Assembly (NCBI RefSeq): GCF_000373585.1
Contig: NZ_KB891878.1
Span: 91,227-155,226 of the forward strand
Source: Streptomyces sp. MspMP-M5
GTDB taxonomy: Bacteria > Actinomycetota > Actinomycetes > Streptomycetales > Streptomycetaceae
Direction of reading: 5' to 3'
DNA: 64,000 nt
This document shows, one piece after another, positions 1 through 8,001 of this stretch; the first letter of the stretch is position 1; each line of letters begins with the position of its first letter. Below the pieces are notes generated by a model. That model saw nothing but the letters and a program-made list of their open reading frames with translations, ran no database searches and was not told the DNA's origin. The translations under genes and the position numbers were made by a program.

Positions 1-565
1 TGGCCGGCATCAGGTCCTCGAACGTGCGGCCCTGGGTGGGCGTACCGAGGGCCGCCATCTCCCAACCGCCGCCCGACCGGAAGACCTTGGCCATGATCTG
101 GGCGGTGTGCGAACCGCCGGCGGAGAGGGTGTAGCGGGCCAGCTCCTGGCCGTTGGTCTCGTCCAGCAGGCGGCAGAAGGCGTTCTCCACCTCCTGGAAG
201 GTCTGCCCGGTGAAGGAGTTGACGGTGAAGAAGATCTGGTCGACGTGGACCGGCACCCGCGACAGGTCGACCAGGATCGACTCGTCGTCACCGCCCTGAC
301 CCGCGCCGCCGACGAGATTGTCGCCGGTGTGCCGCACCGAGCCGTCGTCGCTGACCAGGTGGTTGAAGAAGACGACGTCGACGGGCTGCTGGCCGGCGAA
401 GAGCACCGCCGAGGCGTCGAGGTCGATCTCCCGGGCGGTGAGCCGGGCGAGAAAGCCCTTGCGGCGCGCGGCCTGCCAGCCCAGGCCCATCCGGACCACG
501 CTCAGTGCGCCGCCGTCGGCCTTGCTCAGGCTGACCTTCTGGCCCTTGCTCAAATTCACACTCAT
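1..565 (-). CDS. TerD family stress/tellurium resistance protein, 3' end missing
   Basis: The visible 188 residues are the N-terminal and central part of a TerD/CABP1-type protein; the C-terminus runs off the left edge. The protein opens with MSVNLSKGQKVSLSK, the usual TerD start, and has the conserved VVFFNHLVSDDGSVRHTGDN stretch and the later DES/FTGQTFQEV region that carry the calcium-binding acidic residues of the family. TerD proteins are cytoplasmic calcium-binding proteins linked to tellurite and other stress responses, usually found in several copies in Streptomyces. I chose the ATG at 565 because GGGGAA lies seven bases upstream; an in-frame ATG at 577 overlaps that ribosome site and is less likely. 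No other ter genes are visible here. Confidence 0.93.
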   Translation of the reverse strand, partial: MSVNLSKGQKVSLSKADGGALSVVRMGLGWQAARRKGFLARLTAREIDLDASAVLFAGQQPVDVVFFNHLVSDDGSVRHTGDNLVGGAGQGGDDESILVDLSRVPVHVDQIFFTVNSFTGQTFQEVENAFCRLLDETNGQELARYTLSAGGSHTAQIMAKVFRSGGGWEMAALGTPTQGRTFEDLMPA

Positions 566-699
566 CTGATTCCCCATATGTCGGTCTCCACTGGAAACGG
601 ATGCGCCGGCACGGCAGTTCCGGCTTCGGCCGGCAAATCCCGCGCCGCCTCGCGGACAGAGCCGACATACCGGGACGGACGTCGCTGCCGGGCGCCCGC

Positions 700-966
700 T
701 CAGTCCCGGGAGTTGCCGAACAGCAGCCGGTAGACGATGAGCAGGACCAGGGCGCCGGCGACGGCCGAGACCCAGGTGGCGAGGTCGAAGAAGTTGTGCG
801 CGATCGGGCGGTGCAGGAACTTCGCCGACAGCCAGCCGCCGATGAACGACCCGGCGATACCGATGAGCGTGGTGCCCACCAGTCCGCCCGGATCGCGCCC
901 GGGAAGCAGGAACTTGGCTATCGCCCCGGCCAGGAGCCCGAGCACGATCCAGCTGATGATGCCCAC
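700..966 (-). CDS. GlsB/YeaQ/YmgE-type small membrane protein
   Basis: An 88-residue protein made of three hydrophobic segments (about residues 2-20, 30-48 and 63-82) with the Gly-rich spacing typical of the transglycosylase-associated/GlsB family (GIISWIVLGLLAGAIAKFLL, then GGLVGTTLIGIAGSFIGGWL). These are small integral membrane proteins induced by stress in many bacteria; the biochemical function is unknown. The GTG start at 966 is preceded by GGAAAGGA at a proper distance, so the longer upstream reading (to 1011) is not needed. It stands alone, upstream of terD on the same strand with a gap of about 134 bases. Confidence 0.85.
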   Translation of the reverse strand: MGIISWIVLGLLAGAIAKFLLPGRDPGGLVGTTLIGIAGSFIGGWLSAKFLHRPIAHNFFDLATWVSAVAGALVLLIVYRLLFGNSRD

Positions 967-1084
967 GGGACATCCTTTCCTCGGTCGTTGGGTACGGCTG
1001 TCGTCGCCCACGGCGGCCGCCGTGCGGGACCTCGTCCTCCAAGGACGCGCCGGTGACGACCACCGTTGCGTACGGACCGAAAAT

Positions 1085-1098
1085 CTACATCACTGTAG
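1085..1098. promoter_or_regulatory. Candidate operator, inverted repeat CTACA-N4-TGTAG
   Basis: A perfect 5-bp inverted repeat CTACA TCAC TGTAG lies in the divergent gap between the GlsB-type gene and the alcohol dehydrogenase. The TACA/TGTA half sites resemble BlaI/CopY-type operators, although those usually have a 2-nt spacer. No regulator of that class is encoded nearby, so the assignment is tentative. Confidence 0.35.
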
Positions 1099-1176
1099 AA
1101 GTTGATGGTCCGCGCACCAGCCAGGCCGGCCGGGGCAGCGTTTGCCCCGGTGACGGGCGGGCGGGACGCTGGGGAC

Positions 1177-2223
1177 ATGGCACGCGCCGGGCACCCGGAG
1201 ACGCTCTCCGGGTGGGCCGTCGAGCGGCCGGGGCCGGTCGCCTCGGGGCCGCTCGCGGCGGTGCGCCGGCCCGTTCCGGAGCCGGGCCCCGGGGACCTGC
1301 TGGTGAGTGTGGAGGCTTGCGGTGTCTGTCGTACGGATCTGCATCTCGCTGAGGGTGATCTTCCACCGCACCGGCCGGCGACCGTACCGGGACACGAGAT
1401 CGTGGGCCGGGTGGCTGCCGCGGGTGCGGCGGTGACGGAGTTCCGGACCGGCGACCGGGTCGGCGGGGCCTGGCTGCGGGCCACCTGCGGGGAGTGCCGG
1501 TACTGCCGGGCCGGGGCCGAGAACCTCTGCCCCGCCTCGCGGTACACCGGATGGGACGCGGACGGCGGGTTCGCGGACCTGACGCTGCTGCCGGCGGACT
1601 ACGCCTATCCCCTGCCGGAAGAGGCGGACCCGGAGACGCTGGCCCCCCTGCTGTGCGCCGGGATCATCGGCTACCGGGCGCTGCGCCGGTGCGCCCTGCC
1701 CCCGGGCGGGCGGCTCGGCCTCTACGGCTTCGGGGGTTCGGCACATCTGGCGGCGCAGGTCGCGGTGGCCGAAGGGGCCCGGGTGCATGTGCTGACCCGG
1801 TCCGCGCGGGCCCGTGAACTGGCGCGCGAGCTGGGCGCGGTGTCCGCCGGCGGCGCCCACGACCGCCCGCCGGAACCGCTCGACTCCGCGATCCTCTTCG
1901 CGCCGGTGGGCGAGCTGGTGCCGGTGGCGCTGGCGGCGCTGGACCGGTCGGGGACGCTCGCCGTCGCCGGCATCCACCTCACCGACATCCCGCCGCTCAC
2001 CTACGAGGAGCACCTCTTCTACGAACGGAGCCTGTGCAGCGTGACGGCGAACACCCGGCGCGACGGACGGGAGTTCCTGGCGGCCGCGGCACGGATCGGT
2101 ATCCGGGTCACGACCACGCCGTATCCGCTCGGCCGGGCGCCCGAGGCGCTCGCCGACCTGGCGGGCGACCGGGTCCGGGGGGCGGCCGTGCTGCTGCCCG
2201 ACCCGGACTTCAGCCCGTCGTGA
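1177..2223 (+). CDS. Zinc-dependent alcohol dehydrogenase (MDR superfamily)
   Basis: A 348-residue medium-chain dehydrogenase. The catalytic zinc ligands are visible as ACGVCRTD (Cys) and PGHEIVGRV (His-Glu), the structural zinc lobe as the four cysteines in [15 protein letters not shown], and the cofactor fold as [17 protein letters not shown] followed by VHVLTRS. It should oxidise a primary or secondary alcohol (or reduce the aldehyde) with NAD(P). The FGGSAH variant of the Rossmann loop matches the zinc-binding alcohol dehydrogenase subgroup common in actinobacteria. The start at 1177 fits the family N-terminus; in-frame TTG 1102 and ATG 1105 upstream would add a non-conserved extension. 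It converges on the YjbR gene and overlaps it by 14 bases. Confidence 0.9.
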   Translation: MARAGHPETLSGWAVERPGPVASGPLAAVRRPVPEPGPGDLLVSVEACGVCRTDLHLAEGDLPPHRPATVPGHEIVGRVAAAGAAVTEFRTGDRVGGAWLRATCGECRYCRAGAENLCPASRYTGWDADGGFADLTLLPADYAYPLPEEADPETLAPLLCAGIIGYRALRRCALPPGGRLGLYGFGGSAHLAAQVAVAEGARVHVLTRSARARELARELGAVSAGGAHDRPPEPLDSAILFAPVGELVPVALAALDRSGTLAVAGIHLTDIPPLTYEEHLFYERSLCSVTANTRRDGREFLAAAARIGIRVTTTPYPLGRAPEALADLAGDRVRGAAVLLPDPDFSPS

Positions 2224-2584
2224 GATAGGCCGCGACGAGGTCGGCGGGGGCCGCCTGCTTCCAGGAGTCGAGCAGGATGTCGCGCAGCTCGTCGACGTCG
2301 TCCAGGGCGGCCAGGCGCACCCGGACCCAGTTCGAACCGGCCTCGTGGGGCGGCACCCAGAACTTCTCCGGCTCCGCCGCGATCAGCTCGCCGCGCTCGT
2401 GCATGGGGCACCGCACGGCGAACGAGGTCTCGTCGTCGGGCACGGTGAGGAACATCTTCCCGGCGACCCGGAAGGTGGGCATGCCCCACGCCTGCTTCTC
2501 CGCGGTCTGCGGGAGGGCGAGCGCGATACGGCGGACGTCGTCGGAGTCCGGCACCGGGCCGGAGCCGGAAGGGGTCGTGGTCAC
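2210..2584 (-). CDS. MmcQ/YjbR family protein
   Basis: A 124-residue single-domain protein of the MmcQ/YjbR fold: [33 protein letters not shown], then [30 protein letters not shown]. These proteins adopt a CyaY-like fold and are called DNA-binding on structural grounds; the role in the cell is not known. The GTG start at 2584 has no clear Shine-Dalgarno sequence but lies six bases after TACCCT, which would suit a leaderless transcript. Its 3' end overlaps the 3' end of the convergent alcohol dehydrogenase gene. Confidence 0.85.
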   Translation of the reverse strand: MTTTPSGSGPVPDSDDVRRIALALPQTAEKQAWGMPTFRVAGKMFLTVPDDETSFAVRCPMHERGELIAAEPEKFWVPPHEAGSNWVRVRLAALDDVDELRDILLDSWKQAAPADLVAAYLTTG

Positions 2585-2670
2585 GTCACCAGGGTACGGC
2601 GCGGACGATCATCTCCCGATCGCCGCCCGGACGGCCCCGGCCACCGGGCTCCGGCACAGGCCGCCGCGGC

Positions 2671-4131
2671 TCACCACGGGGACGGGGCGTAGTCCTTGAG
2701 GAAGCAGCCGTAGAGGTCCTCGCCCTGTTCGCCGCGGACGATCGGGTCGTAGACCCGGGCCGCGCCGTCCACCAGGTCGAGCGGGGCGTGGAAGCCCTCG
2801 TCGGCCAGCCGCATCTTCTCCGGGTGCGGGCGCTCGTCGGTGATCCAGCCGGTGTCGACCGCGGTCATCAGGATGCCGTCGGTCTCCAGCATCTCCCGGG
2901 CGCTGGTGCGGGTGAGCATGTTGAGCGCGGCCTTGGCCATGTTGGTGTGCGGGTGGCCGGGGCCCTTGTAGCCGCGGCTGAACTGGCCCTCCATCGCGGA
3001 GACGTTGACCACGTACTTGCGCCGGGCCGGTGAGCCGGCCAGTGCCGGGCGCAACTTGCTGACCAGCAGGAACGGCGCGGTCATATTGCAGAGCTGGACC
3101 TCCAGCAGCTCGACCGGGTCGACCTCGTCCACCTTGTGGATCCAGCTGTTGGTCGCGTGCAGATCGGGCACCAGCCCGCCGGCGTCGATCGCGGTACCCG
3201 CCTCGATCCGGGCGGGCGAGGCGGAGCCGCTGGTCAGGGCCAGGGCGGTGAGGTGCTCGGCGGTCAGCCCGGCCGGCCCGCCGGGCACCGCGGCGGGCAG
3301 CGCGGGCGTGCCGCTGCCGAAGTGGCCGAGGACGACGGACGCGGGCAGCTCACCGGCCGGCAGCGGCGCGGACTCGGCCTCCACCAGCTTGGCGTACGCC
3401 TCGGGCGAGCGGCGGACGGTCTGCGCGGCGTTGTTGATCAGGATGTCCAGCGGGCCCTCGGCGCTGACCGTCTCGGCGAGCGAGAGGACCTGCGCGGGGT
3501 CGCGGAGGTCGATCCCGACGATCTTCAGCCGGTGCAGCCACTCCGCGCTGTCCGGCATCGCCGTGAAGCGCCGGATCGCGTCGTTGGGAAAGCGGGTGGT
3601 GATGGTGGTGTGCGCGCCGTCCCGCAGCAGCCGGAGCGCGATGTACATGCCGATCTTGGCGCGGCCGCCGGTGAGCAGCGCCCGCCGCCCCGTGAGGTCG
3701 GTGCGGGCCTCCCGGCGCGCCCGGTTCTCCGCGGCGCAGGAGGGGCACAGCTGGTGGTAGAACGCGTCGACCTCGACGTAGCGGTCCTTGCAGACGTAGC
3801 AGGAGCGGGGCCGCTCCAGGATGCCGGCGACCTCGCCGGTCACCGAAGTGGTCAGGGCGCGGCCCATGGTCTCGTCGTCGATCCGGTCGGCGGCACCGGT
3901 GGCGGTGGCCTCGGTGACGGCCTTGTCGTGGGCGGTCTTGGCGGCCCGGCGCTCCTGCCGGCGGCGGCGCTTGACCTCACGGAAGATGCCGGCGGTGGCC
4001 CGACGTATGGTGATCGCGTCGGGGTGGTCCACCGGCAGCTCGTCCAGCTCTTCGAGGACGCTCAGGCAGATCGCCATCCGCCGGGCGTCGATTCCGGCGC
4101 CCTCGGCCCGGCCTTCTTCGGTCACCGTCAT
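2671..4131 (-). CDS. SDR-type oxidoreductase with N-terminal zinc ribbon, altered active site
   Basis: A 486-residue protein, about twice the length of a classical SDR. Residues 1-120 are charged and helical (KRRRRQERRAAK). A four-cysteine ribbon follows at roughly 122-145 (CYVCKDRY then CPSCAAE), and an SDR domain occupies about 155-486: nucleotide loop TGGRAKIGMYIA, DILINNAAQT, and VNVSAME supplying the catalytic Ser. The usual YxxxK is replaced by TNMAK (in HPHTNMAKAALNM), so the catalytic Tyr appears to be Thr while Lys is kept. A central insert (about 275-335) is poorly conserved. Substrate unknown; it may bind a nucleotide without classical SDR chemistry. I chose the start at 4131 because MTVTEEG begins the conserved part; upstream in-frame sequence is low-complexity. 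Gene is monocistronic. Confidence 0.8.
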   Translation of the reverse strand: MTVTEEGRAEGAGIDARRMAICLSVLEELDELPVDHPDAITIRRATAGIFREVKRRRRQERRAAKTAHDKAVTEATATGAADRIDDETMGRALTTSVTGEVAGILERPRSCYVCKDRYVEVDAFYHQLCPSCAAENRARREARTDLTGRRALLTGGRAKIGMYIALRLLRDGAHTTITTRFPNDAIRRFTAMPDSAEWLHRLKIVGIDLRDPAQVLSLAETVSAEGPLDILINNAAQTVRRSPEAYAKLVEAESAPLPAGELPASVVLGHFGSGTPALPAAVPGGPAGLTAEHLTALALTSGSASPARIEAGTAIDAGGLVPDLHATNSWIHKVDEVDPVELLEVQLCNMTAPFLLVSKLRPALAGSPARRKYVVNVSAMEGQFSRGYKGPGHPHTNMAKAALNMLTRTSAREMLETDGILMTAVDTGWITDERPHPEKMRLADEGFHAPLDLVDGAARVYDPIVRGEQGEDLYGCFLKDYAPSPW

Positions 4132-4439
4132 CGCCGCTGCCGCTTTCCTGGATCGTTCGGTCTCTCCAGGCCGGGCGTTCCGCTGTCGGGACCCTCGGGA
4201 CTGCCTGTTCGAGCTTCGGCGGAACTGTACGTAGCGGCGGGCGGCTACGCCAAACCGGCGACGGCGACGGGGCGGTGACCGGACGGGCGGGGTGGGTCGG
4301 CCGGGCGCTCCGGCACCCACGGAACCGTCGCGGACGGTAGTGCGCCGACTGCGCAGTGCTCCCGCCGCGGGGCGCGCGATGCGATCGGCGATCCGGCCGT
4401 TCCGCTGTCATGATCGCCCCCGGTCGGCACAATGGGTGC

Positions 4440-4853
4440 GTGCCGAATCACTCTGAACTCACGCTCGCCGACGGGACATCCGTCCGTCTGGAGCTCGCTC
4501 CGGCGCACGGCGCACCGCAGCAGGTCGCGCCGGCGGACACCCCCGCACCCGCGCCGGACGGCGGCGCCGCGGCCGACCTGCCGGACGGGATGGGGCCGGC
4601 GGTGCCGGTGGCCCGCGGCGGCGAGCGGGCCGCGGCGACCGCGGTGGCGGCGCTGCGCACCACGCTCCGGCCGCTCGGCCCGCTGCTCCAGGAGATCCAT
4701 GACGCGGTCACCGCCTCCGAGCAGCCGCCGGACGAGATGTCGGTGCAGTTCGGGGTGCAGGTCGGCCAGGACCTGAAGCTGGGCATCGTCGGCGCCAACG
4801 GGCAGGCGTCCTTGACGATCACGGCTACCTGGCGGCCGCAGCGGGCCCGGTGA
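4440..4853 (+). CDS. TCO1 / CU044_2847-type protein of the VMAP system
   Basis: A 137-residue protein beginning VPNHSELTLADGTSVRLEL and ending in a beta-rich segment (SVQFGVQVGQDLKLGIVGANGQ, SLTITATW). This matches the trypsin-co-occurring domain 1 (TCO1, also called CU044_2847 family) that is found directly upstream of trypsin-containing conflict proteins. It is small, cytoplasmic and has no recognisable catalytic residues; a role as partner or regulator of the protease is inferred from the association. The GTG at 4440 gives the family N-terminus; ATG at 4410 is an alternative. The stop codon overlaps the start of the protease-VMAP gene (GTGATG), so the two are probably translationally coupled. 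Confidence 0.8.
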   Translation: MPNHSELTLADGTSVRLELAPAHGAPQQVAPADTPAPAPDGGAAADLPDGMGPAVPVARGGERAAATAVAALRTTLRPLGPLLQEIHDAVTASEQPPDEMSVQFGVQVGQDLKLGIVGANGQASLTITATWRPQRAR

Positions 4854-7051
4854 TGGGCTGGTTCCGTGATCCGGGGCCGGGCGGCGGGGCCGACGCCGGC
4901 GGCCCGGCGGACCCCCGCTACCGCGTGGTCTCCGTCCTGAGCGCGGCCGACGGCCGGTCCGCCGGGGCCGGTGTGGTGCTGGCCCGGGACCACCTGCTGA
5001 CCTGCGCCCATGTCGTCAACGACGCCCTGGGCAAGGGGGCGTTCGAGGCCGCGTGGCCGGACGGCGCGGTGCTGGGGGTGCGGCTGCGCGGCCCCTCCGG
5101 GCAGGTGGGCGGCGAGGCGCGGGTGGTCCACTGGCTGCCGCCCCGGCGGCTCGACGGCGGCGAAGGGCCGCCCGGCCCGGGCGAGTTGGAGTGGGCGGGC
5201 GACCTCGCGGTGCTCAGGTTCAGCCTGGCGGAGCCCTCCCCCGCGCAGCGGCCGGTGGGGGCGCCGGTGCCGGAGTTCCGGGCAATGTGCGTCGGGCAGG
5301 CGGTCCGCGCCTGGCACGGCAGCGCGCACGGAGGGACGTTCGCAGAGGTCCGGGTGCGGTCCTGCGACGGGCGGGTGGGCTATCTGGACGGGGCGCTGTC
5401 CGGGATGGCGATCGGGCCCGGCTACAGCGGCGGGCCGCTGTGGTCGGACGCCGACGACGCGGTGGTGGGGCTGGTCGCGGCCGCCCTGATGCCGCCGCTC
5501 GACCCGGTGACGGGCCGTCCGCTGCCCTACGAGGCGGGGCACCTGACCCGGCGCAGCTGGGGCATCCCGTGGCAGCGGATCGCGGACGAGCTGCGGGCCG
5601 CCGGCGCCGGGGCGCTGCTCGGCCGGGCGGAGCCGGACGACGATCCGGCCGCGGGGGTGCTGGCGGATCTGCTCGCCGACGTCTTCCCCACCCCGGTCTC
5701 CCGGGGCGAGTTCGCCCGGGCGGTCGCCGAGCGCTGCGGGCTGGGCTACCCGACGCGTCCGGCGGCGCCGACGACGGAGGAGTTCGCGCGGGTGCTGGTG
5801 ACCGAGGAGCGGGCGTTGGCGGCGCTCACCGAGGCGCTGCGCTCCCGGGACCCGGCGGCGGTCGGGTCGCTGCTGGCCGCGGGCCGGCTGTCCCCGGTGC
5901 CGCGGCTGCTGTCGCCGCGGGAGCACGAGCGGCTGCGGTTGCTGCTGGACGCGGTGCCCCGCCCGGTCGCCGAGCAGGTGCCGGAGGCCGTGCGGGCCGC
6001 GCTGCCGATGGCCACCGGCCTGCCGCACGGGACGGTCCCGGCCGGTGAACTGCTGGGCCCCTTGGAGGAGTTCACCGGTGACAGCCGTTCCGGCCCGTCG
6101 GAGCAGCGGGTGCCGGGCCTGCTGCGGGCGGTGGAGTTCGTCGCGGTGCTGTGCCCGGCACCGGAGCGGGCCCGGCTGCGGCTGTGGGCGGACGGGGTGG
6201 CCGCCCGGCTCGCGATCCCCACGGGTTCGCTGCGGGAGCGCCGGGCGGACGCCGAGGAGTGGGCGCGCGGCCGGGCGCGCCGTAGCGCCCCGCCGCGACT
6301 GCTGGTGCATCTGGCCACCGTGGGCGCGGACGCCTTCCGGCTGCGACTGTGGTGCGACGACGGGATGGGGAGCGGGCTGCACCGTACGGACACCGGGCCC
6401 GACCGCGACCGCACCGCGGCTCAGGCCGCGAAGGAGGTGCTGCGGGAGCTGGCGCGGCTGTGCCGGACGGATCCGGACGCCGGCCGTCCGGTCGTCGAGG
6501 TGCTGGTGGACCGCGACGGACTGGAGATACCGGTGGACGAGTGGGAGTTCACCGAGCCGGGCGGGCTGGTCCCCGGCGTCCTCGGCGCGGAGTACGCGCT
6601 GGTGGTGCACTGTCCGGAACTCCTGCGCCGCAACGAGCGTTTCCTCTCCGACTGGCGCCACCGCTGGGAGCGCCTGGAGTCCGCCGACCCGCTGCGGCTG
6701 ACCGGTGCGACCCAGGTGCGCGAGGTCTACGGCATGCTGCTGGAGCGCCGCGATGCCGCCCGGGTGTCGGTGGAGGTGCCGGCACCGGTGCGGCGGGAGG
6801 TGGTCCAGGTATGCCTGGCGATGGGGGTGCCGGTGGTGCTGTGGGACCGTGCGGCGGCGCAGGACGCCTCACCGGCCGTCCGGCAGGTGGCCGGCGCGCC
6901 GGCCCGGGCGCTGCCCGAGCAGGTCCGCTCCTACCGCGCCAAGACCCTGCACCAGCCCTCCGACCACACCGGCAGACCGGTCCTCGCCTGGGCCGACCCG
7001 GACCGCGCCCTGCCCGAACTCCAGCTGTCCGAACCGACGGAGGCACCGTGA
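4850..7051 (+). CDS. Trypsin-like protease fused to VMAP C-terminal domain (conflict-system effector)
   Basis: A 733-residue fusion. Residues 25-245 form a trypsin-like domain with an intact triad: His54 in LLTCAHVV, Asp118 in GDLAVLRF, Ser193 in PGYSGGPLW. No signal peptide is present, so the protease is intracellular. Residues about 265-385 look like a helical effector-associated/middle region with acidic-aromatic turns (DVFPTPVSRGEFARAVAERC). Residues about 480-720 form the vWA-MoxR-associated protein C-terminal domain (VMAP-C), with LLVHLATVGADAFRLRLW, EVLVDRDGLEIPVDEWEF and GAEYALVVHCPELLRR. In ternary vWA-MoxR-VMAP systems VMAP carries the effector and the MoxR/vWA pair is thought to control it. 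The GTG at 4850 and ATG at 4853 are both usable; the 3' end overlaps moxR by four bases (GTGA). Confidence 0.88.
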   Translation: MMGWFRDPGPGGGADAGGPADPRYRVVSVLSAADGRSAGAGVVLARDHLLTCAHVVNDALGKGAFEAAWPDGAVLGVRLRGPSGQVGGEARVVHWLPPRRLDGGEGPPGPGELEWAGDLAVLRFSLAEPSPAQRPVGAPVPEFRAMCVGQAVRAWHGSAHGGTFAEVRVRSCDGRVGYLDGALSGMAIGPGYSGGPLWSDADDAVVGLVAAALMPPLDPVTGRPLPYEAGHLTRRSWGIPWQRIADELRAAGAGALLGRAEPDDDPAAGVLADLLADVFPTPVSRGEFARAVAERCGLGYPTRPAAPTTEEFARVLVTEERALAALTEALRSRDPAAVGSLLAAGRLSPVPRLLSPREHERLRLLLDAVPRPVAEQVPEAVRAALPMATGLPHGTVPAGELLGPLEEFTGDSRSGPSEQRVPGLLRAVEFVAVLCPAPERARLRLWADGVAARLAIPTGSLRERRADAEEWARGRARRSAPPRLLVHLATVGADAFRLRLWCDDGMGSGLHRTDTGPDRDRTAAQAAKEVLRELARLCRTDPDAGRPVVEVLVDRDGLEIPVDEWEFTEPGGLVPGVLGAEYALVVHCPELLRRNERFLSDWRHRWERLESADPLRLTGATQVREVYGMLLERRDAARVSVEVPAPVRREVVQVCLAMGVPVVLWDRAAAQDASPAVRQVAGAPARALPEQVRSYRAKTLHQPSDHTGRPVLAWADPDRALPELQLSEPTEAP

Positions 7052-7998
7052 ATCCCGAACCCCCCGCCGACTGGCGGCTGTTCAAGGGCGACGGCACCCG
7101 GCACCGGGCCGTCCTGCCGCCCGCCCCGCCCTGGCGCCGGTTCGGCCCCCCGCGCGGCGGCGCCGGCCCGCTGCCGTATCTGATCGCCCCCGAGCACGCC
7201 GACGTGGTCAACGCCGCGCTGCACCTGCGGCGGCCGCTGCTGGTCACCGGGCCGGCCGGCACCGGCAAGTCGTCGCTGGCCCGGGCCGTCGCGCACGAGC
7301 TGGATCTCGGCGAGGTGCTGCGCTGGCCGGTGAACAGCCGGGCCGGCGTGCAGGACGCGCTGTACCGCTACGACGCCATCGGCCGGCTGCGGGAGACCAC
7401 CCTCAGCCGCGACCGGGGCGAGGCCGAGCCGTCCATCGGGAGCTTCGTCCGCCTCGGGCCGCTGGGCACCGCCCTGGTGCCGGGCCCCCGCCCGCGGGTG
7501 CTGCTCGTCGACGAGCTGGACAAGGGCGACGTCGATCTGCCCAACGACCTGCTGACGGTGTTCGAGGAGGGCGTCTTCGAGATCCCGGAGCTGGCCCGGC
7601 TGCCGGAGGCGCAGTCGGTGGTGGAGGTGCTGCCGGCGGACTCCAACGACCCGGTGCGGGTGGAGCGCGGCAAGGTGCTGTGCACCGAGTTCCCGGTGGT
7701 GGTGATCACCAGCAACGGGGAGCGGGACTTCCCGCCGGCCTTCCTGCGCCGCTGTGTCCGGCTGGACCTGCCCACCCCCGACGAGGAGCGGCTGCGGGCC
7801 ATCGTGGCGGCGCACCTCGGGGACGCGTCGCTCACGGGGGTCGACGATGTGCTGCGGGAGTTCCTCCAGCGCCGCGGCCGCGACGAGCTCGCCACCGACC
7901 AGCTGCTGAACGCGGTGTTCCTGCGCACCGGCGGCGTCGACCTCAATGCCGAGGGGCTGTTGGACGCGGTGCTGCATCAACTCGGCGGGACCGTCTGA
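7048..7998 (+). CDS. MoxR family AAA+ ATPase of the VMAP system
   Basis: A 316-residue AAA+ protein. Walker A is GPAGTGKSS (about residues 70-78), Walker B is VLLVDELDKGD, sensor 1 is VVVITSNGERDF and the arginine finger region is PPAFLRRC, all intact, so ATP hydrolysis is expected. MoxR ATPases work with vWA-domain proteins as chaperone-like remodelling pairs. Here the partner is the giant vWA protein three bases downstream, and the effector is the protease-VMAP gene whose end overlaps this GTG start. The strict spacing indicates one transcript and balanced expression of the set. Confidence 0.92.
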   Translation: MNPEPPADWRLFKGDGTRHRAVLPPAPPWRRFGPPRGGAGPLPYLIAPEHADVVNAALHLRRPLLVTGPAGTGKSSLARAVAHELDLGEVLRWPVNSRAGVQDALYRYDAIGRLRETTLSRDRGEAEPSIGSFVRLGPLGTALVPGPRPRVLLVDELDKGDVDLPNDLLTVFEEGVFEIPELARLPEAQSVVEVLPADSNDPVRVERGKVLCTEFPVVVITSNGERDFPPAFLRRCVRLDLPTPDEERLRAIVAAHLGDASLTGVDDVLREFLQRRGRDELATDQLLNAVFLRTGGVDLNAEGLLDAVLHQLGGTV

Positions 7999-8001
7999 GC
8001 G

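Noticed and set aside
1102..1176. Upstream TTG/ATG starts for the alcohol dehydrogenase
   Set aside because: The extra 25 residues are Ala/Pro/Arg-rich and not part of the dehydrogenase family.
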